In this document: one piece after another, positions 1-7,882 of the stretch | How positions within the stretch are numbered: position 1 is the stretch's first letter | How the letters are laid out: every line of letters begins with the position of its first letter | Origin: CADEDH01 sp965263455 | Lineage (GTDB): Bacteria; Actinomycetota; Acidimicrobiia; Acidimicrobiales; SZUA-35 | DNA: 64,000 nt | Direction of reading: 5' to 3' | Assembly (NCBI GenBank): GCA_965263455.1 | Contig: CBDHHN010000004.1 | Coordinates: 1,860,001 to 1,924,000, forward strand | Program-made: the position numbers and the translations under genes | Notes under the pieces: model-generated | The model's database searches: none | Seen by the model: the letters and a program-made list of their open reading frames with translations, nothing else | What the model was told of the DNA's origin: nothing

Positions 1-1293
1 CATACCGGTGGGGGCCTCGCGGGCCGAGGCCGGCACGATGGCGGTCCGGAACCCGAGGCGGTAGGCCTCCTGCAGGCGGGCCTCGGTCCTCGACACCGAG
101 CGGATCTCGCCCCCGAGGCCCACCTCCCCACACACCACCACGTCAGCCGGGACGCTCCGGTCGAACAGTGAGGAGGCCACGGCCACGGCCAGACCGAGGT
201 CGGCCCCCGGTTCGGTCAGCTTGGCCCCACCCGTGGCCGAGACGAACAGGTCGTGGCGGGCCACGGGCAACCCGGCCCGGCGGTCGAGCACGGCCCCGAC
301 CATGGCCAGGCGCCGCCCGTCGACCCCCTGGACGGTCGTCGAGCCCCGGTTGGGGGCGACGTCGACCGTGAGGGCCTGGAGTTCGACCAGGACCGGTCGC
401 CGACCGTCGAGGGCGGCCACCACGACCGAGCCGGGCAGGCCGGGCTGGCGATCGGCCAGGAACCGCTCGGACGGATCGGCCAGCACCTCCAGCCCGGCCT
501 GCGTCATCTCGAACAGGCCGACCTCGCTGGTGGGCCCGTAGCGGTGCTTGACGGCACGGAGGTACCGCAACTCCGAGGAACGGTCGCCACCAAAGGAGAG
601 CACCGTGTCGACCAGGTGCTCGATGACCTTGGGTCCGGCCAGCGAGCCGTCCTTGGTGAGGTGGCCGATCAACACCAGGGAGACGTCGAGCCGCTTCGCC
701 GCACCGATGAGGCGCTCGGTGGCCGCCCGGACCTGGGAGGCCGAGCCCGGTGCGCTGTCCAGGTGGTCGACCGAGACCGTCTGGATCGAGTCGACGATGG
801 CAAGCTGGGGTCGGGCCTGGTCGAGCGCGGCCACGATGCCGTCGACGGTCACGTCGTCGACGACGAGAAGATTCTCCGGTACCGGGCCCAGTCTCCCGGC
901 CCGGGCTGCGACCTGGGCCGGGGCCTCCTCGCCGGCCACCAGGAGGGTGGTGGCGCCGTGAGCCGAGACGGCCGTCGCCATCTGGAGGGTGAGCGTCGAC
1001 TTGCCCACACCGGGTTCGCCCCCGATCAGGGTGACCGATCCCGGTGTCAGACCGCCACCGAGCACCCGGTCGAGCTCGTCGATCCCGGTGGGGGCGGGGA
1101 CCGTGGTGCCCAGATCGAAGCGGGCCAGCGGTACCGCACCCTGCTGGCGACCGGTGACCGAGGTCCGGGCACCGTCGACCTCGACCGCCTCCTCCACACT
1201 GGCCCAGGTGTCGCAGGCCGGGCACCGGCCGGTCCACTTGGGGTGCCGGGCCCCACAGTGGCGACAGACGAACGAACGACGACGTTTGGCCAT
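1..1293 (-). CDS. radA: DNA repair protein RadA (3' end cut by window edge)
   Basis: RadA is a RecA-like ATPase that helps process recombination intermediates in DNA repair. The visible 431 codons begin with a four-cysteine zinc finger (Cys10, Cys13, Cys24, Cys27), then the Walker A motif GGEPGVGKST at residues 91-100, and reach the C-terminal Lon-protease-like domain before the sequence leaves the window. The RadA signature KNRFG appears as KHRYG around residue 250, a conservative variant. Translation starts at an ATG with no Shine-Dalgarno sequence; a TAGGGT box ends 7 nt before it, which fits a leaderless transcript. It lies downstream of a lipoprotein-HAD gene and clpC on the same strand; radA near clpC is common in Gram-positive bacteria. 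Identification is secure; the C-terminus is not seen. Confidence 0.96.
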   Translation of the reverse strand, partial: MAKRRRSFVCRHCGARHPKWTGRCPACDTWASVEEAVEVDGARTSVTGRQQGAVPLARFDLGTTVPAPTGIDELDRVLGGGLTPGSVTLIGGEPGVGKSTLTLQMATAVSAHGATTLLVAGEEAPAQVAARAGRLGPVPENLLVVDDVTVDGIVAALDQARPQLAIVDSIQTVSVDHLDSAPGSASQVRAATERLIGAAKRLDVSLVLIGHLTKDGSLAGPKVIEHLVDTVLSFGGDRSSELRYLRAVKHRYGPTSEVGLFEMTQAGLEVLADPSERFLADRQPGLPGSVVVAALDGRRPVLVELQALTVDVAPNRGSTTVQGVDGRRLAMVGAVLDRRAGLPVARHDLFVSATGGAKLTEPGADLGLAVAVASSLFDRSVPADVVVCGEVGLGGEIRSVSRTEARLQEAYRLGFRTAIVPASAREAPTGM

Positions 1294-1300
1294 GGTCCGG

Positions 1301-1306
1301 ACCCTA
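1301..1306 (-). promoter_or_regulatory. Leaderless-type -10 box of radA
   Basis: On the minus strand TAGGGT ends 7 nt before the radA ATG at 1293. The spacing would put the transcription start at or next to the start codon. No ribosome binding site is present, which supports a leaderless start. Inferred from sequence only. Confidence 0.5.
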
Positions 1307-1352
1307 GAGAAGCCCGGTGACAGTGACGGACCGGCCCCGGAGGGCCGTGGGA

Positions 1353-2909
1353 TCAGTCGGAGTCGGGGCGGGGGCGGGCCGCGGCTTCGGCCCCGTCGAC
1401 CGGCTCGTCGTCGCCGGGGCCGAACGTGCGGAGCACGGCGTGGTCGCCGGCCAGGGCGCGATCGCCGTTGGGGGCGAACCACGAGGTGGCGAAGCCCAGG
1501 TCGCGGGCGGCGTCGAGGATGCCCAGGTCGTCGTCGATGATCTGGATCTCGGCCGGGTCGGTGCCGGTCAGGCGGCGCAGGGCCTCGAACATGGCCGGAT
1601 CCGGGAGCCGCACCCCCACGGCGCCGCTCACCACCCAGGGGTCGACCAGGGCTTCGAGGTGGGCCGCCCGCAGGGCGGTGGCCCACCGGCTGGCGTAGTT
1701 CGTGATCACGGCGACCCGGACGCCGCTGTCGCGCAGGGCCCGCAGGTAGCGGATCACGCCCGGGGCGAGCTGGTGGCGGGCCACGTACTCGGCGTCGTGG
1801 CGGGCGGGATCGCCCCGGACCCCGACCGCGGCCCAGAACCCGTCGGTGGTGATGCGGCCCTGGACCAGGGCCCGGGCCCGGGCCGCGATCTCCTCGTCGG
1901 TGATCGACGCTGTCGACCGCTCCCGCACGAAGGGGATGAGCAGCTCCTCGACGTGGTTGGCCGGCCGGTAGAGGACGCCCATCAGATCGAAGGCCACGAC
2001 CTTGCACGGCGACTCCACCGACCCGTCGGCGGCCACCACGGGGACCTGGCCCGTGACGGGCTCGGTCCGGGGCGGAGCGGGCGTCGGGGCGGGGGCCCTG
2101 GGCGGACGACGGCGGCCGCCCCGATGGCGACGCCGACGGTCCGGGACCAGGATCCGGAGGATCTGGGCCAACAGGACCAACAGCGCCAGCACCCCGAGGA
2201 CGACGGCCACCCCGATCAGGACCAGCGGCGAGACGTTGCTGGTGGCGGTGGCCAGGTCGAGACCCTCGACCCGGCCCTCGTCGAGGGTCGCCTGCCACCG
2301 GGCCGCCACCCGCTCCTCGGGGCTGGGCAACAGGAGGTTCGGCCGCTCACCCTGGAGCTCCCCCGGCAGCGAGGTCTGGACCGAGATCTCGACCTGGTCG
2401 GCCGAGGCCCCGTAGCGCTCGGCCAGGTCGGTCAGCGACTCGCCCAGGGCGGCCTCCAGCTCGGGATCGCCGAACACGGCGAGCCCTCCCGTGGTGTCGA
2501 GCACGCCGCTGAACTCGTAGTCGACCCGGGCGAAGCTCTTCGCCCGGGTCAGGGCGAAGTCCTGGAACGGCCCTTCCTCGCCGGCCAACTCGTCCATGAT
2601 CTCGCTGAACTGCTCGGGGGTCCCGAACTCCTTGGTGGCCATGATGACGGTCGTCCCGTCGGCGGCGACGTCGGGTCGCTCGATGACCCAGCCGCTCTGG
2701 GCCAGGTCGGCCAGGACGATGCCGCCGGCGCCCCGGTCCAGATCGAGCACGGCATCGGCCGCCTCGGCGGCGATGGTGGTGGTCGTCTCGACCGTCCCCG
2801 AGCCGTCCTCCTCGACCTCGACCACGACCTCGAACGAGGCCTGGCAGGCGGAGGCGGTCACGAGCACGACGGCCAGCCACCACCAGCGCTTGAGGACACC
2901 CCACAACAT
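1353..2909 (-). CDS. LPPM-type lipoprotein domain fused through a membrane segment to a HAD-like hydrolase
   Basis: This 518-residue protein joins two normally separate modules. The N-terminus has a signal sequence ending in a lipobox-like A-S-A-C (Cys22), followed by an extracellular beta-rich domain resembling the actinobacterial LPPM/DUF3153 lipoproteins. A membrane segment (about residues 228-252) and a basic, proline-rich linker follow. From about residue 300 a cytosolic HAD-superfamily domain begins: motif I is FDLMGVLY, keeping the nucleophile Asp but with Met where many HAD phosphatases have the second Asp; motif IV appears as IIDDD. The frame is open throughout, so this is not an obvious frameshift artefact. 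A TAGGGT box lies 9 nt before the ATG. It sits between clpC and radA. Substrate and function are unknown; if the HAD domain is active it probably resembles the FDLGGVL-type subgroup. Confidence 0.75.
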   Translation of the reverse strand: MLWGVLKRWWWLAVVLVTASACQASFEVVVEVEEDGSGTVETTTTIAAEAADAVLDLDRGAGGIVLADLAQSGWVIERPDVAADGTTVIMATKEFGTPEQFSEIMDELAGEEGPFQDFALTRAKSFARVDYEFSGVLDTTGGLAVFGDPELEAALGESLTDLAERYGASADQVEISVQTSLPGELQGERPNLLLPSPEERVAARWQATLDEGRVEGLDLATATSNVSPLVLIGVAVVLGVLALLVLLAQILRILVPDRRRRHRGGRRRPPRAPAPTPAPPRTEPVTGQVPVVAADGSVESPCKVVAFDLMGVLYRPANHVEELLIPFVRERSTASITDEEIAARARALVQGRITTDGFWAAVGVRGDPARHDAEYVARHQLAPGVIRYLRALRDSGVRVAVITNYASRWATALRAAHLEALVDPWVVSGAVGVRLPDPAMFEALRRLTGTDPAEIQIIDDDLGILDAARDLGFATSWFAPNGDRALAGDHAVLRTFGPGDDEPVDGAEAAARPRPDSD

Positions 2910-2959
2910 GACCCACCAACCCTAGTGGGCGCCGGCCGGGGCCCGGGTTGAAAACGGCG

Positions 2960-2987
2960 GGAGCCGGGGCCGCCAGGCCCCGGCTCC
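2960..2987 (-). terminator. Intrinsic terminator of clpC
   Basis: A perfect 12-bp inverted repeat (GGAGCCGGGGCC paired with GGCCCCGGCTCC, 4-nt loop) lies about 37 nt past the clpC stop. Read on the minus strand it is followed by four T residues at 2954-2951. This is a classical Rho-independent terminator separating clpC from the lipoprotein-HAD gene. Confidence 0.85.
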
Positions 2988-3024
2988 ATCGGATCGGATA
3001 CGCCGACCGGTGTCGGCTCGGCCG

Positions 3025-5553
3025 CTACTCGCCGGCTTCGGCCAGCTCCGGGGTCGACGGCGGCTGGAAGCCCTCGTGCGGGGTGAAGGAGAGCTCCCGA
3101 ACCCCGTCCTCGTTGGTCTCCACGTCGACCACCACGATCTGACCGGCCCGGAACTCCTTGTACAGGAGCTTCTCGGAGAGCACGTCCTCGATCGAGCGCT
3201 GGATGGCCCGACGCAGCGGGCGGGCGCCCATGGTCGGGTCGTAGCCCATCTCGGCCAGGTGGTGCTTGGCGTCGACGGTGAGCTCCAGGCCGATGCCCTG
3301 GCCCTCGAGCTGCTCGGCGGTCCGGGCGATCATCAGGTCGACGATCTCGGTGACCTCTTCCTTGCTGAGTTCGTGGAAGACGATGGTCTCGTCGATCCGG
3401 TTCAGGAACTCGGGTCGGAAGTGGATCTTGAGGGCGTCGTTGACCTTCTCCTTCATCCGCTCGTAGCTCACGGCCTCGTCGGCCTTGGTGAACCCGAGGG
3501 TGGACTTGCGGAGGTCCTGGGTGCCCAGGTTGGAGGTCATGATCAGGACCGTGTTGCGGAAGTCGACCGAGCGACCCTGGGAGTCGGTCAGGCGACCTTC
3601 CTCCAGAATCTGGAGCAGGGCGTTGAAGACGTCCGGGTGGGCCTTCTCGATCTCATCGAACAGGACCACCGAGAACGGCTTGCGCCGCACGGCCTCGGTG
3701 AGCTGGCCGCCCTCCTCGTAGCCCACGTACCCGGGGGGCGAGCCGACCAGGCGGCTCACCGTGTGCTTCTCCATGTACTCCGACATGTCGAGGGTGATGA
3801 GGGCCGAGTCGTCGCCGAACAGGAACTCGGCCAGGGTCTTGGCCAGCTCGGTCTTACCGACGCCGGTGGGGCCCAGGAAGATGAACGAGCCGGACGGACG
3901 CTTCGGGTCCTTGAGCCCGGCCCGGGTCCGACGGATCGACTGTGAGACGGCCCGGATGGCGTCCTGCTGGCCGATGACCCGCCTGTGGAGCTCGTCCTCC
4001 ATGCGGAGGAGCTTCTCGGTCTCCTCCTCGGTGAGCTTGTAGACGGGGATGCCGGTCCAGATGGACAGCACCTCGGCGATGGACTCCTCGTTGACCTCGT
4101 CGAAGAGGTCGACGCCCGAGGCCTTGATCTCGGTCTCCATCTCCTCCTTCTTGGACAGAAGCTCCTTCTCGGAGTCGCGCAGGCGGCCGGCCTCCTCGAA
4201 GTTCTGGGCCTCGACCGCCTCCTTCTTCTGGTTGACGACCTCGGCCAGCTCGTTCTCCAGATCCTTGAACGCCGGAGGGGTGCTCATGCGCTTGATCCGG
4301 AGCCGGGAGCCGGCCTCGTCGATCAGGTCGATGGCCTTGTCGGGGAGGTGCCGGTCGGAGATGTACCGGTCGGCCAGGTTGGCCGAGGCGACGAGGGCCT
4401 GGTCGGTGATGGTGACCCGGTGGTGGCTCTCGTAGCGGTCGCGCAGGCCCTTGAGGATCTCGATGGTGTGCTCCACCGTCGGTTCCTCGACCTTGATCGG
4501 CTGGAACCGCCGCTCCAGGGCGGCGTCCTTCTCCAGGTGCTTGCGGTACTCGTCGAGGGTCGTGGCCCCGATGGTCTGCAGCTCACCCCGGGCCAGCATG
4601 GGCTTGAGGATGGAGGCGGCGTCGATGGCACCCTCGGCCGCACCCGCACCGACCAGCGTGTGGAGCTCGTCGATGAACAGGATGATGTCGCCCCGGGTCT
4701 TGATCTCCTTGAGCACCTTCTTCAGGCGCTCCTCGAAATCGCCCCGGTAGCGGGACCCGGCGACCAGGGCGCCGAGATCGAGGGTGTAGAGCTGCTTGCC
4801 CCGGAGGGTGTCGGGCACCTCGTCGTTGGCGATCTGCTGGGCCAGGCCCTCGACGATGGCCGTCTTGCCGACGCCGGGCTCGCCGATGAGGACCGGGTTG
4901 TTCTTGGTCCGGCGGCTGAGCACCTGCATGACCCGCTCGGCCTCACGGGCCCGACCGATGACGGGGTCGAGCTTCTTCTCCCGGGCCAGCTGGGTCAGGT
5001 TCCGACCGAACTGATCGAGGATGAGCGAACCGGACGGGGCGTCCTGGCCCGAGCCACCGGTGGTGGCGCTGGCCTTGCCGCCCTCGGACGGAGCGTTGGT
5101 GCTGCCGGAGGGGCCGGAGTAGCCGGACAGGAGCTGGATGACCTGCTGGCGGACCCGGGACAGGTCGGCACCCAGCTTGACCAGGACCTGGGCGGCGACG
5201 CCCTCGCCCTCGCGGATGAGCCCGAGCAGGATGTGCTCGGTGCCGATGTAGTTGTGACCGAGCTGCAGGGCCTCGCGGAGCGAGAGCTCCAGCACCTTCT
5301 TGGCCCGGGGGGTGAACGGGATGTGACCGCTGGGCGACGAGCCGCCCTGGCCGATGATGTCCTCGACCTGGCTGCGGACGGCTTCGAGGGAGATCGACAG
5401 TGATTCCAGCGCCTTGGCCGCGACCCCCTCACCCTCGTGGATCAGACCGAGGAGGATGTGCTCGGTGCCGATGTAGTTGTGGTTGAGCAGGCGCGCTTCT
5501 TCCTGCGCCAGCACCACCACTCGGCGAGCACGATCCGTAAAGCGTTCGAACAT
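3025..5553 (-). CDS. clpC: ATP-dependent Clp protease ATP-binding subunit ClpC
   Basis: ClpC is an AAA+ unfoldase that feeds substrates to the ClpP peptidase and is central to protein quality control in actinobacteria. The 842-residue protein begins MFERFTDRARR and has the duplicated Clp N-terminal repeats (each with the YIGTEHILLGL motif), AAA domain 1 with Walker A GEPGVGKT near residue 222, a UVR-containing coiled-coil insert, and AAA domain 2 with GPTGVGKT near residue 561. The length matches mycobacterial ClpC1. The start is fixed by a strong GGAGGA ribosome binding site 6 nt upstream; the frame stays open far beyond it, but the upstream extension runs antisense to the next gene and is not ClpC-like. 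A terminator follows at 2960-2987. Confidence 0.98.
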   Translation of the reverse strand: MFERFTDRARRVVVLAQEEARLLNHNYIGTEHILLGLIHEGEGVAAKALESLSISLEAVRSQVEDIIGQGGSSPSGHIPFTPRAKKVLELSLREALQLGHNYIGTEHILLGLIREGEGVAAQVLVKLGADLSRVRQQVIQLLSGYSGPSGSTNAPSEGGKASATTGGSGQDAPSGSLILDQFGRNLTQLAREKKLDPVIGRAREAERVMQVLSRRTKNNPVLIGEPGVGKTAIVEGLAQQIANDEVPDTLRGKQLYTLDLGALVAGSRYRGDFEERLKKVLKEIKTRGDIILFIDELHTLVGAGAAEGAIDAASILKPMLARGELQTIGATTLDEYRKHLEKDAALERRFQPIKVEEPTVEHTIEILKGLRDRYESHHRVTITDQALVASANLADRYISDRHLPDKAIDLIDEAGSRLRIKRMSTPPAFKDLENELAEVVNQKKEAVEAQNFEEAGRLRDSEKELLSKKEEMETEIKASGVDLFDEVNEESIAEVLSIWTGIPVYKLTEEETEKLLRMEDELHRRVIGQQDAIRAVSQSIRRTRAGLKDPKRPSGSFIFLGPTGVGKTELAKTLAEFLFGDDSALITLDMSEYMEKHTVSRLVGSPPGYVGYEEGGQLTEAVRRKPFSVVLFDEIEKAHPDVFNALLQILEEGRLTDSQGRSVDFRNTVLIMTSNLGTQDLRKSTLGFTKADEAVSYERMKEKVNDALKIHFRPEFLNRIDETIVFHELSKEEVTEIVDLMIARTAEQLEGQGIGLELTVDAKHHLAEMGYDPTMGARPLRRAIQRSIEDVLSEKLLYKEFRAGQIVVVDVETNEDGVRELSFTPHEGFQPPSTPELAEAGE

Positions 5554-5874
5554 GAAGTTCCTCCAGAAAGGGGTCCTGAGGAGAGTTGGCATCCAGCCTA
5601 CAAGTAGGAACATCCGTTGTTCTGACGGACAGCTGGGGCCAACGGGCATCCAATCGGCACTCAAGGGCTCGGACTGAGCCGCTCGGCGTAGGTTGACGGG
5701 GGATGGCCTCCTCGGGACGGCGGTGGTTAGCTGAGGTGAAACCGACCCTAGCCCTCGCCTTCTTCCCCCGCCCCATCGGTCGTCGGTCACGTCCGAGGGG
5801 CACCTGGAGTTCACCCGCCGTGGGCCATCACCCCGGTTAGCGACGAGCGCCTTCGGTTGGTTTAGCCTGGCCCG
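5554..5874. promoter_or_regulatory. Divergent regulatory region between clpC and the polyprenyl synthase gene
   Basis: This 321-nt stretch carries no gene. Toward clpC there is a candidate -10 (TAGGCT on the minus strand, 5600-5595) next to two dyads: CCTAC-AA-GTAGG at 5597-5608 and GAACA-N5-TGTTC at 5608-5622, which could be operators. Toward the synthase, TAGCCT at 5863-5868 ends 6 nt before the GTG, a leaderless-type promoter. A single half of an HspR-like HAIR element (ACTCAAG, near 5660) is present, but the second half is not. No known regulator site was recognised with confidence. Confidence 0.4.
5863..5868 (+). promoter_or_regulatory. Leaderless-type -10 box of the polyprenyl synthase gene
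   Basis: TAGCCT ends 6 nt before the GTG start at 5875, and there is no Shine-Dalgarno sequence. This spacing is as expected if transcription begins at the start codon. Confidence 0.5.
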
Positions 5875-6888
5875 GTGGCCACCCATCCGCTCAATACGCT
5901 GCCGACAGCCGACGACGACGCGAGACGGATCGAGGTGTGCCTGCTCGAAACGGTTCGCATCGAGGGCGACGAGTACCTCACGGAGATCGCCTCCCACCTG
6001 ATCAAGGCCGGGGGCAAACGCCAGCGGCCCCGGTTCACGGCGGCGGCCGCCGCCACCTCCCTGGCCGACGGCGTTGCCGTGAGCGACGACGCCATCCGGG
6101 GCGGCGTGGCCGTGGAACTGGTCCAGGTCGGCTCCCTGTACCACGACGACGTGATGGACGAGGCCGAGATCCGCCGCGAAGTCATCAGCGTGAACGCCCG
6201 GTGGGGCAACCTGCGGGCCATCCTGGCCGGGGACTTCCTCTTGGCCAAGGCGTCGGAGATCGCGGCCGACCTGGGGACCGAGGTCGCCGGGCTCCTGGCC
6301 CGGACCATCGGCGACCTGTGCAAGGGTCAGGTGGCCGAACTCCAGACGCTGTACGACGTCAACCGGACCGAGGAGCAGTACTACCCCTCGATCGCGGGCA
6401 AGACGGCCAGCCTGTTCGCCGCCGCCACCCGGATCGGGGCCATCGTGACCGAGCGGGATTCCGAGGCGATTGAGGGGCTGACCGACTTCGGTCGCCACTA
6501 CGGGATGGCCTTCCAGATCATCGACGACATCCTCGACGTGATCGCCACCGACGATCAGCTGGGCAAGCCGGCAGGCAAGGACATGTTGGAGGGCGTGTAC
6601 TCGTTGCCCGTCATCCACACGCTGGCCGCCCCCGGGGTCGGGCCCAAGTTGAAGGAGCTTCTGCTCGACGGCGGTCCCGAAGGCGGACTGAGCGAAGGTG
6701 ACCGTCACGACGCCATCGAACTGGTCCGTCAGGGTCCGGGGGTGGCGACGGCGTTGGCCTCGGCCGAGGAGTTCGTGACCCGGGCCCAGGCCTCCATCCG
6801 CGCCGTCTCCGACAACCAGGCGGGCCGGGCCCTGGCCGACAGCGCCCAGTACCTGCTGGACTCGGTCACGACCGCACCGTCGGCCTGA
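5875..6888 (+). CDS. Trans-polyprenyl diphosphate synthase (long-chain isoprenoid, quinone side chain)
   Basis: The enzyme condenses isopentenyl diphosphate onto an allylic diphosphate to make a long prenyl chain, probably for menaquinone. The 337-residue protein has the GGKRQRP substrate motif, the first aspartate-rich motif DDVMD in YHDDVMDEAEIRR, and the second DDxxD in FQIIDDILDV. Family length is normal. The GTG start is chosen because a TAGCCT box lies 6 nt upstream and the family N-terminus begins just after. Its 3' end overlaps the convergent third-ATPase-domain reading frame by 23 bp. Chain length cannot be read from sequence by eye; annotation as heptaprenyl/octaprenyl/nonaprenyl synthase is open. 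Confidence 0.92.
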   Translation: MATHPLNTLPTADDDARRIEVCLLETVRIEGDEYLTEIASHLIKAGGKRQRPRFTAAAAATSLADGVAVSDDAIRGGVAVELVQVGSLYHDDVMDEAEIRREVISVNARWGNLRAILAGDFLLAKASEIAADLGTEVAGLLARTIGDLCKGQVAELQTLYDVNRTEEQYYPSIAGKTASLFAAATRIGAIVTERDSEAIEGLTDFGRHYGMAFQIIDDILDVIATDDQLGKPAGKDMLEGVYSLPVIHTLAAPGVGPKLKELLLDGGPEGGLSEGDRHDAIELVRQGPGVATALASAEEFVTRAQASIRAVSDNQAGRALADSAQYLLDSVTTAPSA

Positions 6889-7882
6889 CCACCGATCGGT
6901 CCGGGTCGGGTATCGGGCGGTCCCGGCCGGAGGTGTGCGGGCGAGCGCCGCGCTCGGCCGTCAAGCCGTCGGCGATCTGCACCACCCGGAACCCGTCGGT
7001 GTCGACCACGACCGCCCGCCCCGGTCCCGGGGCCAGGCCCGGCCGCAGGAGGATGGGCCGCCCGGCCAACTCGTGCAGCTCGAGGGGCGGGGGCGGGCCG
7101 AGCAGGATCAGGGTCCGGGCCCGACGGGCCTGCTGGGCCAGCGCGTTGGCCGTGTAGCCCCGAAGGCCGGTGCCGGCCCCGACGACGCGGCGGTCGAGCC
7201 CGGCCAGTGCCATCCCCACCTGATCATGGACGGGATCGTCGAGTTCCTCCATCCCGTCGATCAGCAGCAGGCGGAGTGGGGGCGGCCCGGCCCCCGTCGG
7301 CGGACCGTCGGTGACCGCTTCCGCCACACCGGTTCCGGTGTCGGTGTGGGCGGGACCGAGGGCGGTGGAGGCGGCGGCCAGGATCTCGTCGACCGGGAGC
7401 GGTTGGCGACGGTCGAGGGGCCACCATCGCTCGACGGCGGGATGGTGACCCAGGGGGGAGCGGGGGTGACCGACCGCCCACACCGAGCCCCCACCGGCGA
7501 ACACCTGCTCGGCGATCAGGGCCAGCGCCGTCGACCGCCCGGACCGCGGCGGGCCGAGGACCAGCACATCGTCGTGGGTCAGATCGAGCAGGTAGGGGGT
7601 GGGAGCCAGGTCGACCGGCCCGAGGACGACGGTCCCGGGCCGGGCCGTCGCCGCGGTGCGATCCGGTGCGACCGCCACCGGGAGGGGGGTCGAGAGCCGA
7701 GGGGTCGGGGCGACGACGACCGACGGGGCCCGTCCGAACCGTCGCCGCAAGGCCGCCAGCGCCGCCCGCTGGGCCCGGCCGTCGGCCCACGGCCGGGCTC
7801 CGGACTCCCCCGAGGCCGGATCGCCGTCCTCGACCGGCGCCGGATCGGCGTCCTCGTCGGTGACGGCGGCGATCTGGATCAT
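6866..7882 (-). CDS. EccC/EssC third ATPase domain, in a separate reading frame
   Basis: This 338-residue frame encodes what is normally the third FtsK-like ATPase module of a type VII secretion EccC. It starts MIQIAAVTDED, has a degenerate P-loop GPPRSGRST near residue 118, a Walker-B-like LLLIDGMEEL, and ends in the typical domain tail PGRAVVVDTDGFRVVQIA. The start ATG overlaps the stop of the upstream EccC frame (ATGA). However, just before this ATG, in the same frame, the DNA encodes HLPPGRGHLDGAT, which is exactly the tail expected for ATPase domain 2 and is missing from the upstream protein. This suggests that the two frames were one gene joined across a frameshift. The degenerate Lys-to-Arg P-loop is usual for distal EccC domains. 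Confidence 0.75.
   Translation of the reverse strand: MIQIAAVTDEDADPAPVEDGDPASGESGARPWADGRAQRAALAALRRRFGRAPSVVVAPTPRLSTPLPVAVAPDRTAATARPGTVVLGPVDLAPTPYLLDLTHDDVLVLGPPRSGRSTALALIAEQVFAGGGSVWAVGHPRSPLGHHPAVERWWPLDRRQPLPVDEILAAASTALGPAHTDTGTGVAEAVTDGPPTGAGPPPLRLLLIDGMEELDDPVHDQVGMALAGLDRRVVGAGTGLRGYTANALAQQARRARTLILLGPPPPLELHELAGRPILLRPGLAPGPGRAVVVDTDGFRVVQIADGLTAERGARPHTSGRDRPIPDPDRSVVRPTVRS

Noticed and set aside
5608..5622. GAACA-N5-TGTTC considered as a LexA (SOS) box
   Set aside because: Actinobacterial LexA boxes have GAAC-N4-GTTC; spacing here is different.
5554..6708. In-frame extension of clpC upstream of 5553 (1227-codon open frame)
   Set aside because: It runs antisense through the polyprenyl synthase gene, is Gly/Val/Asp/Gln-rich shadow sequence, and ClpC has a perfect ribosome site at 5553.
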